Below, piece by piece: positions 9,148-21,628 of a stretch of 64,000 nt of DNA. Positions within the stretch are counted from its first letter, which is position 1. Each line of letters begins with the position of its first letter. The DNA comes from Fallopia convolvulus (lineage: Eukaryota; Streptophyta; Magnoliopsida; Caryophyllales; Polygonaceae), in assembly GCA_964016875.1 (NCBI GenBank), contig OZ024730.1, positions 37,456,795 through 37,520,794 of the forward strand, read 5' to 3'. The position numbers and the translations under genes were made by a program. The notes beneath the pieces were generated by a model. The model worked only from the letters and a program-made list of their open reading frames with translations. It had not been told where the DNA came from and ran no database searches.

Positions 9148-11269
9148 ATTAGGATACCTAATATTTTTTTTCAAAACCTAAATATATATATTTAATTAAG
9201 TAATATATAGTAAGTAATTAAGCAGGAATCACGGATTTCAATATATATATTTCGGACGCTAGATTTGAAATTAGGGTGGGCTAAGTTTCAAAAAAATTGG
9301 GTGGGCTAAATTACCAATTACTAAATTTACATTATTTTTTTATTTTTTATAATTAAATTTACCCTATTTTTTATTTTGTAATATTTATTATATTTACTTT
9401 CTTTAAAAAAAACCTTGATAATCATCATTTAACTATAACAATCCAAATCAATAGATTCTCTATAATCTTGAGTGTTAAAATTTTTAACAGGTTAGCTAAT
9501 TTTGTTCGGAAATACCTGTCATTTTATTATGAATTTTTTTTCAATAACATATATCATATGACATTTTTACCATTTTCCAAAATTATCCAAAAGAATTACA
9601 TAAATTTTTATTAAAAGAGGAAATATATTTACAAGATTATGGATATTTAAGTCAAATCATATAGCTTCTTTATTTTGGGACAAACCTTAAACGACTTGTA
9701 TTTCCTACAATTTTAAACGTAATTTTTTTATGTCAAAAATTATCTAACAAAATAGGATTAATATAGTGATATTATTTTTTGTAAATTCAAATATTTTAAT
9801 GTTATTTTCAACTTTTTTTCAAAAGTTAGATAAGTTAGAAGGGTAGTACTAAAACATACTAAAATCTCAACTTAAAAAGGGAGATAATTAAATAATTTTT
9901 TATTTTAAATATCTACAAAATTAGATTTAATATTAAATATTTTTTATCAAACAAATATTAATATATAATTGAGGAAAAACAATTAACAAAGGAGAAATCA
10001 AATATTTATGTACATATATTAGATTTAGTTATTATGTTTTAACAAATCTAGATACAAATAGATATATTAAGTTATATATATATCACTCATTAAAATTAAT
10101 AGTTATTATGGTGATGACAGGAAAGTGAAATGAACAACATAGTGACATGCAGCGACGGATCCAGAACAAATGGCGGGAGGGGAATTTCTTCTATAAAGTT
10201 AATAATTTGATAATTGTCGACGAATTTAACTAGTTACTCTTAAATACAAAAAACTTAATACTTATATTTAATACAAAGTTTTGTTTTTGAGAGGAAAACA
10301 TTAATTGTGAATGAAAATATTAATATAACTTTTGTTTTAGGTAAGGAAGCAGATGTGACCCCACCCATGGACGCTACACAGGAGGAGTTTACCATGTCCC
10401 TACACTCGGATGGTCTAGTCCCTCGTGTGAGGACTCGTGATATAGTTGAGGCCACGGTCGCTCGTAATATTGTCATCAGATTTTAATGTCTCAGCTCTTA
10501 GTCACCATATTTTTAGTTACGAAATTGTTCAAAATAATATTCTATCCATAACTATATCAAATTTTTAATTAATATGAACCATGTTTTTTTATTGTAGATT
10601 TTATAATAAATTTTAGATTTTCTTATATTAATTTTCTATTAATAAGTATTACAACTTTTTAAATATTCTATCCATAACCATGTTTCTTTTTTCATATTAA
10701 CTTTCTATTGATAAGTATGACAACTTTTTAATTAATGTCGGTACAGATATGTTGCAATATATTAATTTTCTATTCATAAGTATGTCGATTTTTTATATTA
10801 TGGATCCCTTAATAAAAAAAATAAAAAAATTGATCTCTTAAAGTTTTACCGGTTAATTGGGTCACTTCAATCGAGTTTAGGTTCAGTCATTTGGGGTTCG
10901 AGTTGAGTACATGTTCATGTCGTTAAAATTTACATGTTGATTGAGTCAATTCATTGCGGTTTTTATGCATCGAGTCACCCTACAAGTTAAGAGCGTCAAT
11001 TTTTTTATGATTATTACATAAATATTACAAATAGCATTTTTAAGAATAAAATAATGTTTGTATACATTTTAACAATAAAATGTATTATTATAATTAGATT
11101 TTTTACAAATATATAATATTTAATTTAATTATTTGTAAAATTATTTTTTATTATATGAATTATAATACCTATATTATAATTTTTATTTAAAAAGTTTTTC
11201 GAGTAAGGCATGGGTTATCAACTAATCTGAACATAAAAAATAAAATTGTGAAAGTTTTTTTTATGAAAA
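9148..11269. other. AT-rich intergenic DNA with transposon remnants
   Basis: No gene is supported. At 9225-9310 (ggatttcaa...gggtgggctaag) and 10148-10185 (gacggatccagaacaaatggc) there are pieces resembling a common class of plant DNA-element ends. A short open stretch at about 10340-10485 on the plus strand has codon-like composition (for example EADVTPPMDATQEEF) but no family was recognised. Confidence 0.4.
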
Positions 11270-13157
11270 CAACCCTTCACTAAACCATATCAAATTATCA
11301 ATGTGTGCTACAATAATATCATAAAGATCACTAGGAAAATAAGCATGACTTTGAACAACAAAAGCCTCTGGTGGCCTCCACCTACTTAACTAGTCAGCGA
11401 CTCGATTTGTACTTCTCCGACAATGCTTCCAAGAGCAGTGTTGAAATAATGCACTCGTTTCCAGCGCAAGAGCAGCAATGTCCCCAAAAGAAGATAAAGG
11501 AATAGCTCCTTTGGTTGCAAGCGTTACAAGCCTGCTAGAATCTAACTCCAGGATCACGTTGTTGAAGCCCATTGAAAGCGCCGCCTTAAGGCCCCAAGGA
11601 GCCGCCTCTACTTCAGCAACATTGACACTCGACCCATTTTGAATACGTCGCGCTCCTGCAAACAGCACCTTTCCACACGAATCTCTTCCAACCATTCCAA
11701 CACCACATTCTTTGCCATTCAATGCTCCGTCCACATTAATTTTGATACAGTTTTGACGAGGTTTTTCCCATTTCTGGTGTGCACCAGCAACAGCATTTGC
11801 AGGTGTTGTCTTCTGGTGGGATTACATGAACTCCTCAAATAGCACAAGACTGTCATTAACAATATCATCAACATCAGGGGTTTCGTTGGAAAAAATGAAC
11901 TTGTTTCTAGCTCTCCATATTCTCCAACAAACAAAAGCCCACAGACTCGGCTAAGAAACTAATTTGTACATAATTTCAGTCGCCCACTCCAAAAAAGAGT
12001 CAACATTCAGTCCTATCAAACGCAAATCATGAAAATTCCTCCAAACTAGTTTAGGAGTATAGCATTCATACAAAGCATGCATTGTAGATTCTTCCTGCCC
12101 GCAGAAAGCACATTGCTTATCATGCACAATTTTACGACAAAACAAGTTGTTTTTGCATGGCAATAAATCACGACCAGCTCGCCAGATGAGAGATCTAACC
12201 CTAGGAGGAACCTGCACTGACCAAATTTTCCTTCATAGTGCTTTTGACTTTGCACTATCCGATTGTTCCCCACCACCTGACATTGAAACACTCTCCGTCT
12301 CTAATATTTTACAAGCTGATCGTACCGAAAAACAGCCATCATTTGTGTAGAACCACACTAGCTTGTCCAGTAATGACGGATCTACCAAATGAATATCAAG
12401 GATCATCTCAGCATCATCCGGTGTAAACAGAGCTCTGACCTGCTCTTCGCACCAAGAAGAACTCTCCCAATCCACCAAATCAATAACCCTAAGCTCTTCA
12501 TTGCTCCCGTAAAAATTTTCGAGAGGCTTAAAGCAATTTGGACGAGGCAGCCATTTACCCTTCCACGCCAAAATGGAGTTTCCATTCCCAACCTCCATAG
12601 CAGCCCCTTCTAGAGCATCTCAACCTCTTAAAATGCTTCACTAACAAAAACTAGGGTTGTACCCCAGTCCCCAACTTTGCTTCAAAAAAATTCGAGCTTG
12701 GAAAGTATCTTGCCTTTAAAATCTTGGCATCAAGAGAGTTTGGATCTTGAAGGATTCTCCAACCTTGCTTGGCTAGCATTGCCAAATTAAAATCCTCCAA
12801 ATCTCTAAACCCTAACCCACCTTTACCCTTAGGTAAGCACATATGCTTCCAACTAATCCAATGTAGTTTTGATGACCCTGAACCACTCCAAAAGAAATGG
12901 CACGTCAGTTGTTCAAGCTCATGACAAAGGTTAGATGGTAGCATAAAACAAGACATACATAAGTTGGAATAGCCTACAACACCGACTTAATAAGAACCTC
13001 TTTTCCAGCCCGAGAAAGGGAACTAGTTTTCCACCCTTTTAATTTGTTCCAAACTCTGTCCTTAACATGAGCAAAGATCACCTTCTTTGATCTACCAACC
13101 ATAGTCGGTAAACCAAGATATTTTCCGCGCTTCTCAACTTCATGAACATTGAAGATT
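11270..13157 (-). pseudogene. Decayed L1-type LINE, 3' part of ORF2
   Basis: Minus-strand fragments in shifting frames give the C-terminal half of a plant L1 ORF2. They comprise YLGLPTMVGRSKK and KLKGWKTSSLSRAGKEVLIK (13.0-13.1 kb), CHFFWSG and GKGGLGFRDLEDFNLAMLAKQ (12.65-12.96 kb), a WxGDG-like and SxRSA region (12.2-12.6 kb), a zinc-binding RT tail with CAFCGQEESTMHALYEC (11.95-12.2 kb), and RNase H with MDGAL...EVEAAPWGLKAAL...ELDSSRLV...STNRVAD (11.39-11.73 kb). Many stops and shifts are present. It is 5'-truncated near 13157, as is usual for LINE copies. A T-run near 11257 may mark the poly(A) tail. Confidence 0.85.
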
Positions 13158-13387
13158 TATATGGAAAAATGGTACTTTTGGAGTTTTGTTAGAGCAGGGA
13201 ATTTTGGTTATATTTACTTGGTCTCAAGGCCCACCTGTAGTAGACCCTTGTTCGTTTATTCTTCGTCTAGACTACCCTATATCGGGCCACATCAAAATAA
13301 CCTTTTCGGCCCACATACTAAATAAGTCACTATTATGGGTCAGGCGCAGTTCACATGCCCATTCTAACGTGTCTTTCTTTCTTTTAT

Positions 13388-14664
13388 CGGAAATTCCACA
13401 TGGTAACCCTAAGGTATGACATTATTCATGAGATGTACTAAAGTTTGACATAATTTATGCGGTATCCTTGAGGTATAGTCAAAATTCACAAAATAACCTT
13501 GTGGTTCAAACTAAATTTGTCACATAACCAAAAAGTTAAAATGAACATTAATTAATAATTTTAACTTTCTTTAATAAAACTAAAAATTTAAAAAAAAATA
13601 AAAAATTTAAAATTTTAAAAATTAAAAAAATTAAAAAAAAATAAAAAAATAAAAAATTTAAAAATTTAAAAAAATTTAAAAAATTTAAAAAAATTAAAAA
13701 AATTAAAAAAATTAAAAAAATTAAAAAAAATTGAATTTTTTAAAAATTTTAAAATTTTTTAAAAAAGTTAAAAATTTTAAAAATATAATATTTTTTATAA
13801 TTTTTAAAAAATTTATAAAATTTAAAAATTTAAAATTTTTATAAAATTAAATTTAAAAATTTAAAAAAAATTAAATTTTTTTTTATAAAATTTAAAAAAT
13901 TTAAATTTTTTTACAAAAAGTTAAAAATTTTAAAAATATAATATTTATTATAAATTCAAAAAAAATAAAATTTTAAAAAAATAAAATTTTGAAAAAATGA
14001 AAAAAAAATAACATTTTGAAAAAAAGGAAAAAACAAAGAACTAAAATATAAACAATAAAAAGATAAAAAAAAAAATTAAGAAACGCAAGAAAAAAATTTC
14101 TTAAAAAAGGATCAAAATTTATATTATTTACATATTTGGATTATTTTATTTAAAAATATTTATGCAAAAAAAAAATATTAACGAATACAATTAATTAAAA
14201 TTTAAAGTTTGAATTATTTATATTTCGAAGATTTTCTTTTTAAAATTACATTATTTGATCCTCATTTATTAAATAATAAATAATTAAACTATTTGATAAA
14301 CTTTTTAAAAACCATCTTAACTTTGATAAATGAGAAAAATGTTTATTTTAATAGATTTTTAGTTGATTAATTTATAAATAATAATATAGTAACAAATGTT
14401 AGAAGAAATTAAATAAAATAATTAGTTGATATTAAAGTAGTGAATAAGATTATATTTTAAGATTGCTAAAAATCAATGTTTTATAAACAAAATAAATGAT
14501 TAATGTTAATTTTAACATTTTTGTGCATTTGATGAATTTCGTACAAACCTGAAAGTTATTATGCAAATTTTATATGAACCTTAGAGTTATCGTGTGAATT
14601 ATGTCAAACTTTGGTAAACTTCATGAATAACGTCAAGCCTCAAAATTACCATGCGAAATTTCCG
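13388..14664. mobile_element. Long-TIR MULE-like element with an AT-only core
   Basis: The left end cggaaattccacatggtaac (13388) and the reverse complement of the right end cggaaatttcgcatggtaat (from 14664) begin inverted repeats of about 140-150 bp (left to about 13530, right from about 14520). A perfect 9-bp duplication, ttcttttat, flanks it at 13379-13387 and 14665-14673, as expected for Mutator-type transposition. Between the TIRs, 13560-14460 is extremely AT-rich, and 13570-13990 is almost entirely A and T in runs of taaaaaa/ttttaaa. No coding sequence is present. It sits about 320 bp upstream of the 14-3-3 start codon. Confidence 0.85.
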
Positions 14665-14980
14665 TTCTTTTATTCGGTATCTGCTAGTCTGCTACACAGC
14701 CTTGCACGTTTTCAGAGACGCGTACACACGATGGATTTTACACCCTCGCTGCACATTATAATATTGCCCCCTCCGTGCGTCCCCACCGAGAGATTCCGTG
14801 TCGCAATCGCCCGCCCCCACGGCCCCACCTTTCTATTTCTTTCCTCTCCTCCCTTTTTCTTCTCTGATCAATCGTCGTCGAGAGTGGAAAGGAGAAAGTG
14901 ATTCTGCTATAGATTGGTATAGTGGGAGAAGAGAAAGAAAAGGCGAGAAGTTCCTTCTTTCATCTCTTAGATCTGTGTCC

Positions 14981-17900
14981 ATGGCGTCCTCTGAAGAGCG
15001 CGAGAACTTTGTGTACACCGCTAAGCTTGCTGAGCAAGCTGAGCGCTATGAAGGTTGGACTCCCCTCTCTTGTACTCCCTTCTCGTTTTTTTTGCCCTTT
15101 CCTTACGTCATTTTGTTTTCAACCTCTCTTTATGCGCTTGTATGCTTGAGATTCGATTTGGAAATATTGTGAGCTTCAGAGAACATTTTGATTTTGGTAA
15201 TTTGGTGGGTTACTGCTTCCAGAGTATTCGTTTTTTTAGTAGCTATTTTTGCGCGGTTGATTTGTGGTATCAGATTTTGGTAATTTATAGTTGTGTTCTC
15301 ATCGAATTGGTGGAGGTTGCTCATTTTGTCGATCTGTTTTGGGTTTTGAGTACTGGATATTACATGTCTGGAGCAGGCAAAATTGGAGGATGTTGTTTAT
15401 ATAGGTTGAGGGAAATGTTTGTGACTTTGTGCTTATTGTTTGATTCTCGAATAGAAATGGTGGATGCTATGAAGAATGTTGCAAAGCTTGATGTAGAACT
15501 GACAGTTGAAGAGCGCAATTTGCTATCAGTCGGATACAAGAATGTGATTGGTGCCAGGAGAGCATCATGGAGAATTTTGTCATCTATTGAACAGAAGGAA
15601 GATGCTAAAGGGAATGAGCAGAATGTGAAGCGGATTAAGGAATACCGACTGAGGGTTGAATCTGAGCTTTCGGACATTTGTCGTGATATTATGACCGTAA
15701 TCAATGAACATTTGATTCCCTCTGCAACAGCTGGTGAATCTACTGTGTTCTACTACAAGATGTAAGAGGCTTTGACAGGGTTTCGTTTAGAAATGCTGTG
15801 TTTATGTGATCAATTTTTGAGTTATTGATTACTGATATGACAGATCATTCATCATTGTCTTTGTCACCTTTGCAGGAAAGGTGATTATTACAGATACCTG
15901 GCAGAGTTCAAAGCTGGTAATGAGAGGAAAGAAGCTGCTGATCAGTCCATGAAAGCTTATGAGGTATTCAGTTTTAGATCCTTTCTAAATTCTAATTGTT
16001 TTATTAAGATTGCTTCCTTTTCTTTTGCATACCATTTGTCTTAAAAAGAGGATTTGACCATTTAATTCTTATGTAGTCAACCGAGTAGCTAATAACTTTT
16101 ACTCATAACGTAATGGGAAAATTTTGTAATTGTCAATTTTCCATGATAGTACTGGGAGAAATAAGACAGATCTTTCCCTTCTTTTGATTTGTAATGAACA
16201 TCTTTGACTTAATTAAGATGTGCTGGTTATTGGCAAATTCACCACAAAATCATAAATCTTAAGGTGTTTTTTCACTCAGATGCTTTCCTTGTTGAAGTGG
16301 TATCTAATTGATTTTTAAGGTAGTTTTAATTCATAAAGGACATTCTCTAAGATTATCAGTTCCAGCTCACTTTTATGGTGAGTGAGCTAGCTTTTTTATA
16401 TAGGAAAAAGTAAAAGGTTGTGTTACCTTTGTATGTGTCACTAATTAATTTCAACAAGATGTGTGTTTATTATACCTGCTTTTGTATGCAATTGACCATC
16501 TGCAAGTGGATGAAGAGCCCAATTTGTTTGTCTTTTATGTTTGGTTCCTGTTGTAATCATGCACTCGAAGTTATGTTTGTAATTCTGGTAATTATCATTT
16601 ACTTGAGTGTCTGAACTGGATATTTCCCATCTAACTTTCTTCCAAATATGAACCTTAAGGGAGCTTGAGGAGTCAAACTAGTATTATCCTTTGATAAATA
16701 ATTGTAAGATTTTTACTTTTGTATGCGGAATGGCATTTATTAAATGATTTTGACAAGTCCTTGGCATCTTCTTGAAGGTGAACAGTGATTCCTTGTGTAA
16801 CTATTATACTATCTTGTTTATTATGAACTATCTTAGAATATTTTACTCAGGTATATATATTTACTTTTGATATACAGTTCCTTATAGCCTCTATATCAAT
16901 TTTGGTGTATTTTAACTAAATTCAGTTATTATAGTACATAGTTTAATTTCAGTTTTTATTGGGTCTTTCGGGCACATCCTCCCGACATGTTCACTTCACG
17001 CTATGGGTGCCCCCATCTTGACCCCCCAAATCCTGCTGGAGTGGGACTTTACTGGGCATTGATGTTGATATATATTTACTTTTGCAGGCTGCTACTAGTA
17101 CTGCAGAAGCTGAATTGGCCCCTACGCACCCTATTAGGCTAGGGTTGGCTCTAAATTACTCAGTATTTTATTATGAGATTTTGAATTCACCTGAAAGGTT
17201 TGTATGATATATAATTCTTTAAAAAAAAGTCAGGGTGCTATTCTCTGGATTGCTTGTAAAGCTATTCTTTCCTTGTTTCTCCAGGGCCTGCCATCTTGCT
17301 AAACAGGCGTTTGATGAAGCTATCTCGGAGCTTGATTCTCTAAATGAAGATTCATACAAGGATAGCACCTTGATTATGCAGCTCCTAAGAGACAACCTCA
17401 CATTGTGGACTTCTGACATGGATGGAGGTAATATAAGAGATATTGGAAACTTGCTTGTTTTGTCACATGCAGATAGAATACATGAGCTATGTAGTAGTTT
17501 ATAATATATAGCTTTGATATTGCCCTTTAAACTGCTATCTTTTAGAATTTAAATGTCTGTACATTAAGTGCTGTTGGTATATAGGGGGATCGCATTTTGC
17601 AATTACTACTTGATAAAAGGTAGTGGACCAAATTCTTTTATGCCTTCTCAAGCATATTGGACCATTATAATGTGTGGTGTCCATTTCCTTTAGGTATTAA
17701 TTCCTTGTAATCTATTACAAGGTAGAGTTTTCACCTTTCTGACCCATACAACAATCTGCTATGCAATCTTACCTAAAAATGCTGAATCATCTATAGTTTT
17801 TGGTCCATACAATGGGAAACTATGTTTCTTGCAAGAAAAAAGAACTGCTTATCTGCTTTTGAAAGTTTTTTGTTCTTTGGATGCTTGCTTGCATATTGCT

Positions 17901-18128
17901 TGTTGCTGCCAGATTAATCGTGTTCAATTCTGGATTTACTTATGTAAATACTTATATTTTATATTGCTCTTCGATTCGAACAGAAGAAAACCAGAGGGCA
18001 GATGGTGCTGCCAAAGCTCTTGGAGGAGATGACAAGGTTGGTTATAATAAATCTTTATTCTTTCTTAATTAGGTGTTTACTTTGTTGAGTAGCTTATCTT
18101 ACTCGCTCTGTTGTATTGTCTGCAGTGA
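14981..18128 (+). CDS. 14-3-3 protein (general regulatory factor)
   Basis: 14-3-3 proteins are dimeric cytosolic and nuclear adaptors that bind phosphoserine/threonine motifs in client proteins. Exons: 14981-15053, 15455-15761, 15876-15963, 17088-17197, 17285-17427, 17984-18036, 18126-18128. They splice to 258 residues. The N-terminus is MASSEERENFVYTAKLAEQA. Signature 1 (RNLLSVGYKN), RRASWRILSSIEQKE, the groove segment KGDYYRYLAEFKAGNERKEA, THPIRLGLALNYSVFYYEIL and signature 2 (YKDSTLIMQLLRDNLTLWTS) are all intact. The tail, EENQRADGAAKALGGDDK, is the variable acidic end. An intron directly after AERYE and several further introns resemble the epsilon group of plant 14-3-3 genes, an inference from gene structure. 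The stop codon TGA is the first codon of the last exon. The 3' UTR probably runs to about 18780. Intron 3 carries a SINE-like insert. Confidence 0.96.
16950..17075 (+). mobile_element. SINE-like retroposon in 14-3-3 intron 3
   Basis: The segment tgggtctttcgggcacatcc...gcccccatcttgaccccccaaa...gggactttactgggcattgatgttg matches, in the opposite orientation, a segment in the VIP5 5'-UTR intron (35335-35475). The 3' end runs into a TTG-type tail, as in the TS family of plant SINEs. No duplication was resolved. The family assignment is an inference. Confidence 0.5.
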
Positions 18129-19243
18129 ACTTATTACAGCCTCATTAAGCCATTATGGGTATCTGAAGAAGTGATAAGGTTGGCAGCTTCAGTTGGGTCT
18201 GTTTGGTGTACACATGGAAGTGGGTGATTTTTCCTTCTTTTACTTTGGTGATGCGAGTGTGGTAGTATGAAATTGATCCTTGGAATATGATAAGAATGTC
18301 GGAAGTTGCGTGCCCTGTGCTTTATTTAATGGCAACCATAGAAGTAGTTTCGAGGAGCTCGCTATGTTGCTATTAGCTAGCTAGCTTAATTAGGTTTAGC
18401 TTTTTCAAACTGTTCTTGTTGTTTCACATGGAAGATTGACATTTTTATTTGTGGCATGTTATTGCTTGAATGGTTTTCGTAACCTTTTCTGTTCACTGCC
18501 TCGGAGAAAAATTTCCCATTTGTGGATGAACTGTTGAACCAATTCTGAGGTTTCCATAGAATGACAGAACTTCAAAATGTAAGGTTTCATTTTGAGAGCT
18601 TTGACAGTTGCTCTTATCTAGATGGGCATTTGCTACAAGGGACCTCTTCTTGGACGAAATTGGGGGAAACGCGTCTCTTCGATTTGTAATTTGGAATAGA
18701 GTTTACATTTTTCTTTCGGTGATGTCTGATAGGTTTACATATAATTTTGATGCTCTGTAACATAAGCGTGGAATAAGAGGCAATTGCCCGAAATATTCCA
18801 TTTTAGGTTGGTAAATACTCCGTAGGTAAAAGTAAACATAATTATTGTTGTTTTGACGGTTTAACCTTTTTATTCTTTCTCATAGCGGTAAATCCTTTAT
18901 TCCACATTAATGTTCTACTTTTATGTTCCAATTAGATATAAATGTAACGCTCCGATTTTTCATACCGGAATGCTACTCGGTAGTAGCTTAAACCGAAATT
19001 AAAACTCAGAAATTGAAGTTGAAATTCGTACTCGCTTGTGAAGCCTCGTTGTCCAATGCCCTCGTTGTGAAGCACTGTCGTTCAACATTCTCTTGAGAAG
19101 CTTCATCATCACCGACCTCCTCCCTCACTGTGGTCATTGTTCGCCGGTCGTCGGACTCCTCCTTCACCATCGTCATTGTGCTTCAAGTCTTAAGCGACAT
19201 GTCTCTCTCTTTCACATAAAATGTTGGTCGAATATGAAACCCT
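18129..19243. other. 14-3-3 3' UTR and spacer
   Basis: 18129 to about 18780 is probable 3' UTR. At 18953 a segment starting tgtaacgctccgatttttca looks like the start of a gypsy-type LTR (compare TGTAAC at 41617), but no end was found, so it is only a possible remnant. No gene is present. Confidence 0.4.
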
Positions 19244-19439
19244 AGGGCCTATTTGGTAACCATATGAGTTTCCAATTTTAGTTTTGAACTCACAAATATA
19301 AAAAAAAAAAAACTTGTTCTTCGGCAAAATTGTTTCCAAAATGAAAATCCTATTATGTTTTCAAAACTCAACACTAAAAACACGAAACCACAATTTTTTT
19401 AGAATAAAGACATTTTCAACTTCACTGCTAACAATACTA

Positions 19440-20160
19440 ACATCACCTTGCCTTCCACCATCGTCGCCGCCACCACCACCACCAAAGTCGCATCCACCAC
19501 TGGTCCACTACCCTCAACTCACCTCCACTACCACCACCACCACCACCACCGTCACCTCCACCCCCACTGCAACTACCTTTGTCACCTCCACCACTAACAC
19601 CTTCATGTCTATGTACCACCACCTCCACCATGACCACCACCTTCATCACCTCCATCAGCAACACCTTCACGTCTATGTACCACACCATCTTCACCTCTAT
19701 CACCAACACCTTTATGCCTACGTACCAACACCACCACTATCATGTCCACCACCACCTTCACATCCACTTCCACTGCCACCATCACCTCCACCTCCATTAT
19801 CACCGTCATGACCACCACCACCATCGTTACCCTCGCCGCCGCCGCCACGTACCACCACCGTATACTCTGCCACCACCATCACCGTTAGCTTCACCTCTAC
19901 CACCGTCGCCACCACCAACAATGCCTCCACATCGACCATCGCCATCTCTGCCACAACCACCTCCGCTAACGACACCACTACCATCACCTCCAAATTTACC
20001 ACCACTGTATTTGTCGCCACCTCCGACGCCAACGCCAACACCGATGCCGACGCCGCCACCACCAGATGTATTACCAATGTTATCATTAGCATTATACCAC
20101 CACCACCACCACTACCACTACCACCACCACCACCACCACCATCGTTGTTGCGCCATCAAT
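19440..20160. repeat. CAC/CTC trinucleotide-rich low-complexity block
   Basis: About 700 bp are dominated by degenerate caccac, cctcca and accatc triplets on the plus strand and their complements on the other. It reads open in several frames (His/Pro/Thr-rich on plus, Gly/Val-rich on minus). That is a by-product of triplet repetition, not evidence of genes. Confidence 0.85.
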
Positions 20161-20310
20161 ATTGTCGTTGTCATCTTTAATGTCAACCTCCACCATTTAC
20201 ATTATCATGTTTATTATTATTTAATGAATACTAAACTTTTTTAGGATACATTATATTATGTGTTATTAACTTATTATATATCATGTTAATATCATAAAAC
20301 ATAAAAAAAG

Positions 20311-21628
20311 AGGTTTTTGCGTATAACTACCCGCTAAATGGTCGACATTGCAAGAAACCACCCGTTAAACGACTAGTTATTTTGACACACCCATTAAACG
20401 TAATTTTGTTGAGGAGAACCATCCAACCGTCTACTTCGTCAGGTTTCTTGTTAAAAAGCATAATTTTACACTTTTGCCCCTCGATTTTTAAAAATATTAC
20501 AAGATTTACCAGGTTTTCCCTAACAAGTGACCAACTGGCTACCACTTTTTCATCTTCCATCTTCCCAACTGCAACAATAAACCCTTACATGGCTACTAAC
20601 CTTATCTTCTTCCCAAAGAGTATTTGACAACGAAAATTTGTTGACTAAAATACTACTCTGACTCCCAACACAACCTCTTGTAAAGCTCAAATCCATTTGC
20701 AAGCGATGGAATTCAATCATCTCGTCCGAATCGTTTTCCTGACTTCACACACTCCACCAACCAAACACCGATCCCACTACTGGCATCTTCCTCTACAAAA
20801 CTTGTTCAAATTCCCCCAGAACTGGTTCAAAAAATCCCAAAAACTCTTCCTCTCCAAATCGATACCGATTGCAACAATCCCACCGCGACACTCTAGCTCT
20901 GCGTCAGACGCGACTATTTGACCATCCAAGTCATTCACATCGACCAATTTCCGCCCTCAATCCACAACTTTCTACGAAACCCTAGGTACAAGTTCTTTGT
21001 TGTCGGGATCGCGAGCGACACCGAGAAGCTACCTTAGGACCACAACCTAGTGTGCGAGAATATCTAAGATGTGAGGGATATTGCGGTGGTGAACTGGTCA
21101 GACAATGTCTCGCGGTGGATGGGCTGCCGCAACTGGCCTGGTATGTGGCGAATTTGTCGATGGAGAAGTTGAGGAATGTGACACTGAGTGATTGGGCGAG
21201 TCACATGGTGAGCGGTGAACAGATTCACTACGCTTGTGTTGATGCGTTCGCTTCTTGCCATGTTGGAGTAGAGTTCTTTTTCGACTATTATGATTAGCAG
21301 TTCGAGATGGATGAAGAACAAACAATTTCTTGACAAATTGTAGAATTTCTTAAAGCCCTAATTTGTCATAAAGTAACAGTGGAGAGGAAGAATTTACAAT
21401 GAAGCCGGTCACATTAAAGGAGAAACCTAGTAAAAGTTGTAATTTAAAAAAAAATTAAGGGGTAATATGGTAAAATTGAACAATTTAACGGGAAAGTTGA
21501 CGGAATTGACGGATGGGTAGTTATCCGCAAAAAAATTACATTTAACTGGTGTGTCAAAATAAATAGTCATTTAACGGATGGTTTCTTGAAGTGTCGATCA
21601 TTTAGCCGGTGGTTATACGCAGATACCT
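20311..21628. mobile_element. Pack-MULE with long TIRs
   Basis: The left end aggtttttgcgtataactac and the reverse complement of the right end aggtatctgcgtataaccac start inverted repeats that stay alignable for about 200 bp (for example gacacaccc.ttaaa.gtaat and ttaccaggttt/ttactaggttt). Flanking aaaaaaag at 20303-20310 and 21629-21636 is an 8-bp match, 9 bp (taaaaaaag) if the border shifts by one base. The interior carries a broken host exonuclease sequence, the definition of a Pack-MULE. No transposase is present. Confidence 0.82.
20860..21297 (+). pseudogene. Captured fragment of a Werner-type 3'-5' exonuclease
   Basis: Plant WEX-like proteins carry a DnaQ-fold 3'-5' exonuclease domain (DNA_pol_A_exo1). 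Here, in one frame, NPTATL-stop-LCVRRDYLTIQVIHID, QFPPSIHNFLRNPRYKFFVV, GIASDTEKL, DHNLVCENI and DVRDIAVV follow the family order (ATLQLCV, IFQ.IH, P..L..FL, F.GVGI..D.EKL.DY.L, VDLR.LA). After a frameshift comes VTLSDWASHMVSGEQIHYACVDAFASCHVG, matching the family's W...L...Q..YACVDAF.S..I motif with its catalytic aspartate. The EXO I segment (DxEW) is not seen. At least two stops and one frameshift make it a pseudogene. It lies wholly inside the long-TIR element. Confidence 0.75.

Noticed and set aside
15055..15765. A 236-codon open frame over the start of the 14-3-3 gene
   Set aside because: It is exon 2 of 14-3-3 preceded by read-through of intron 1; splice sites at 15054 and 15454 explain it.
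19314..20244. His/Pro/Thr-rich and Gly/Val-rich open frames of up to 221 codons
   Set aside because: They arise from CAC/CTC triplet repetition and are open in several registers of both strands, with no domain.
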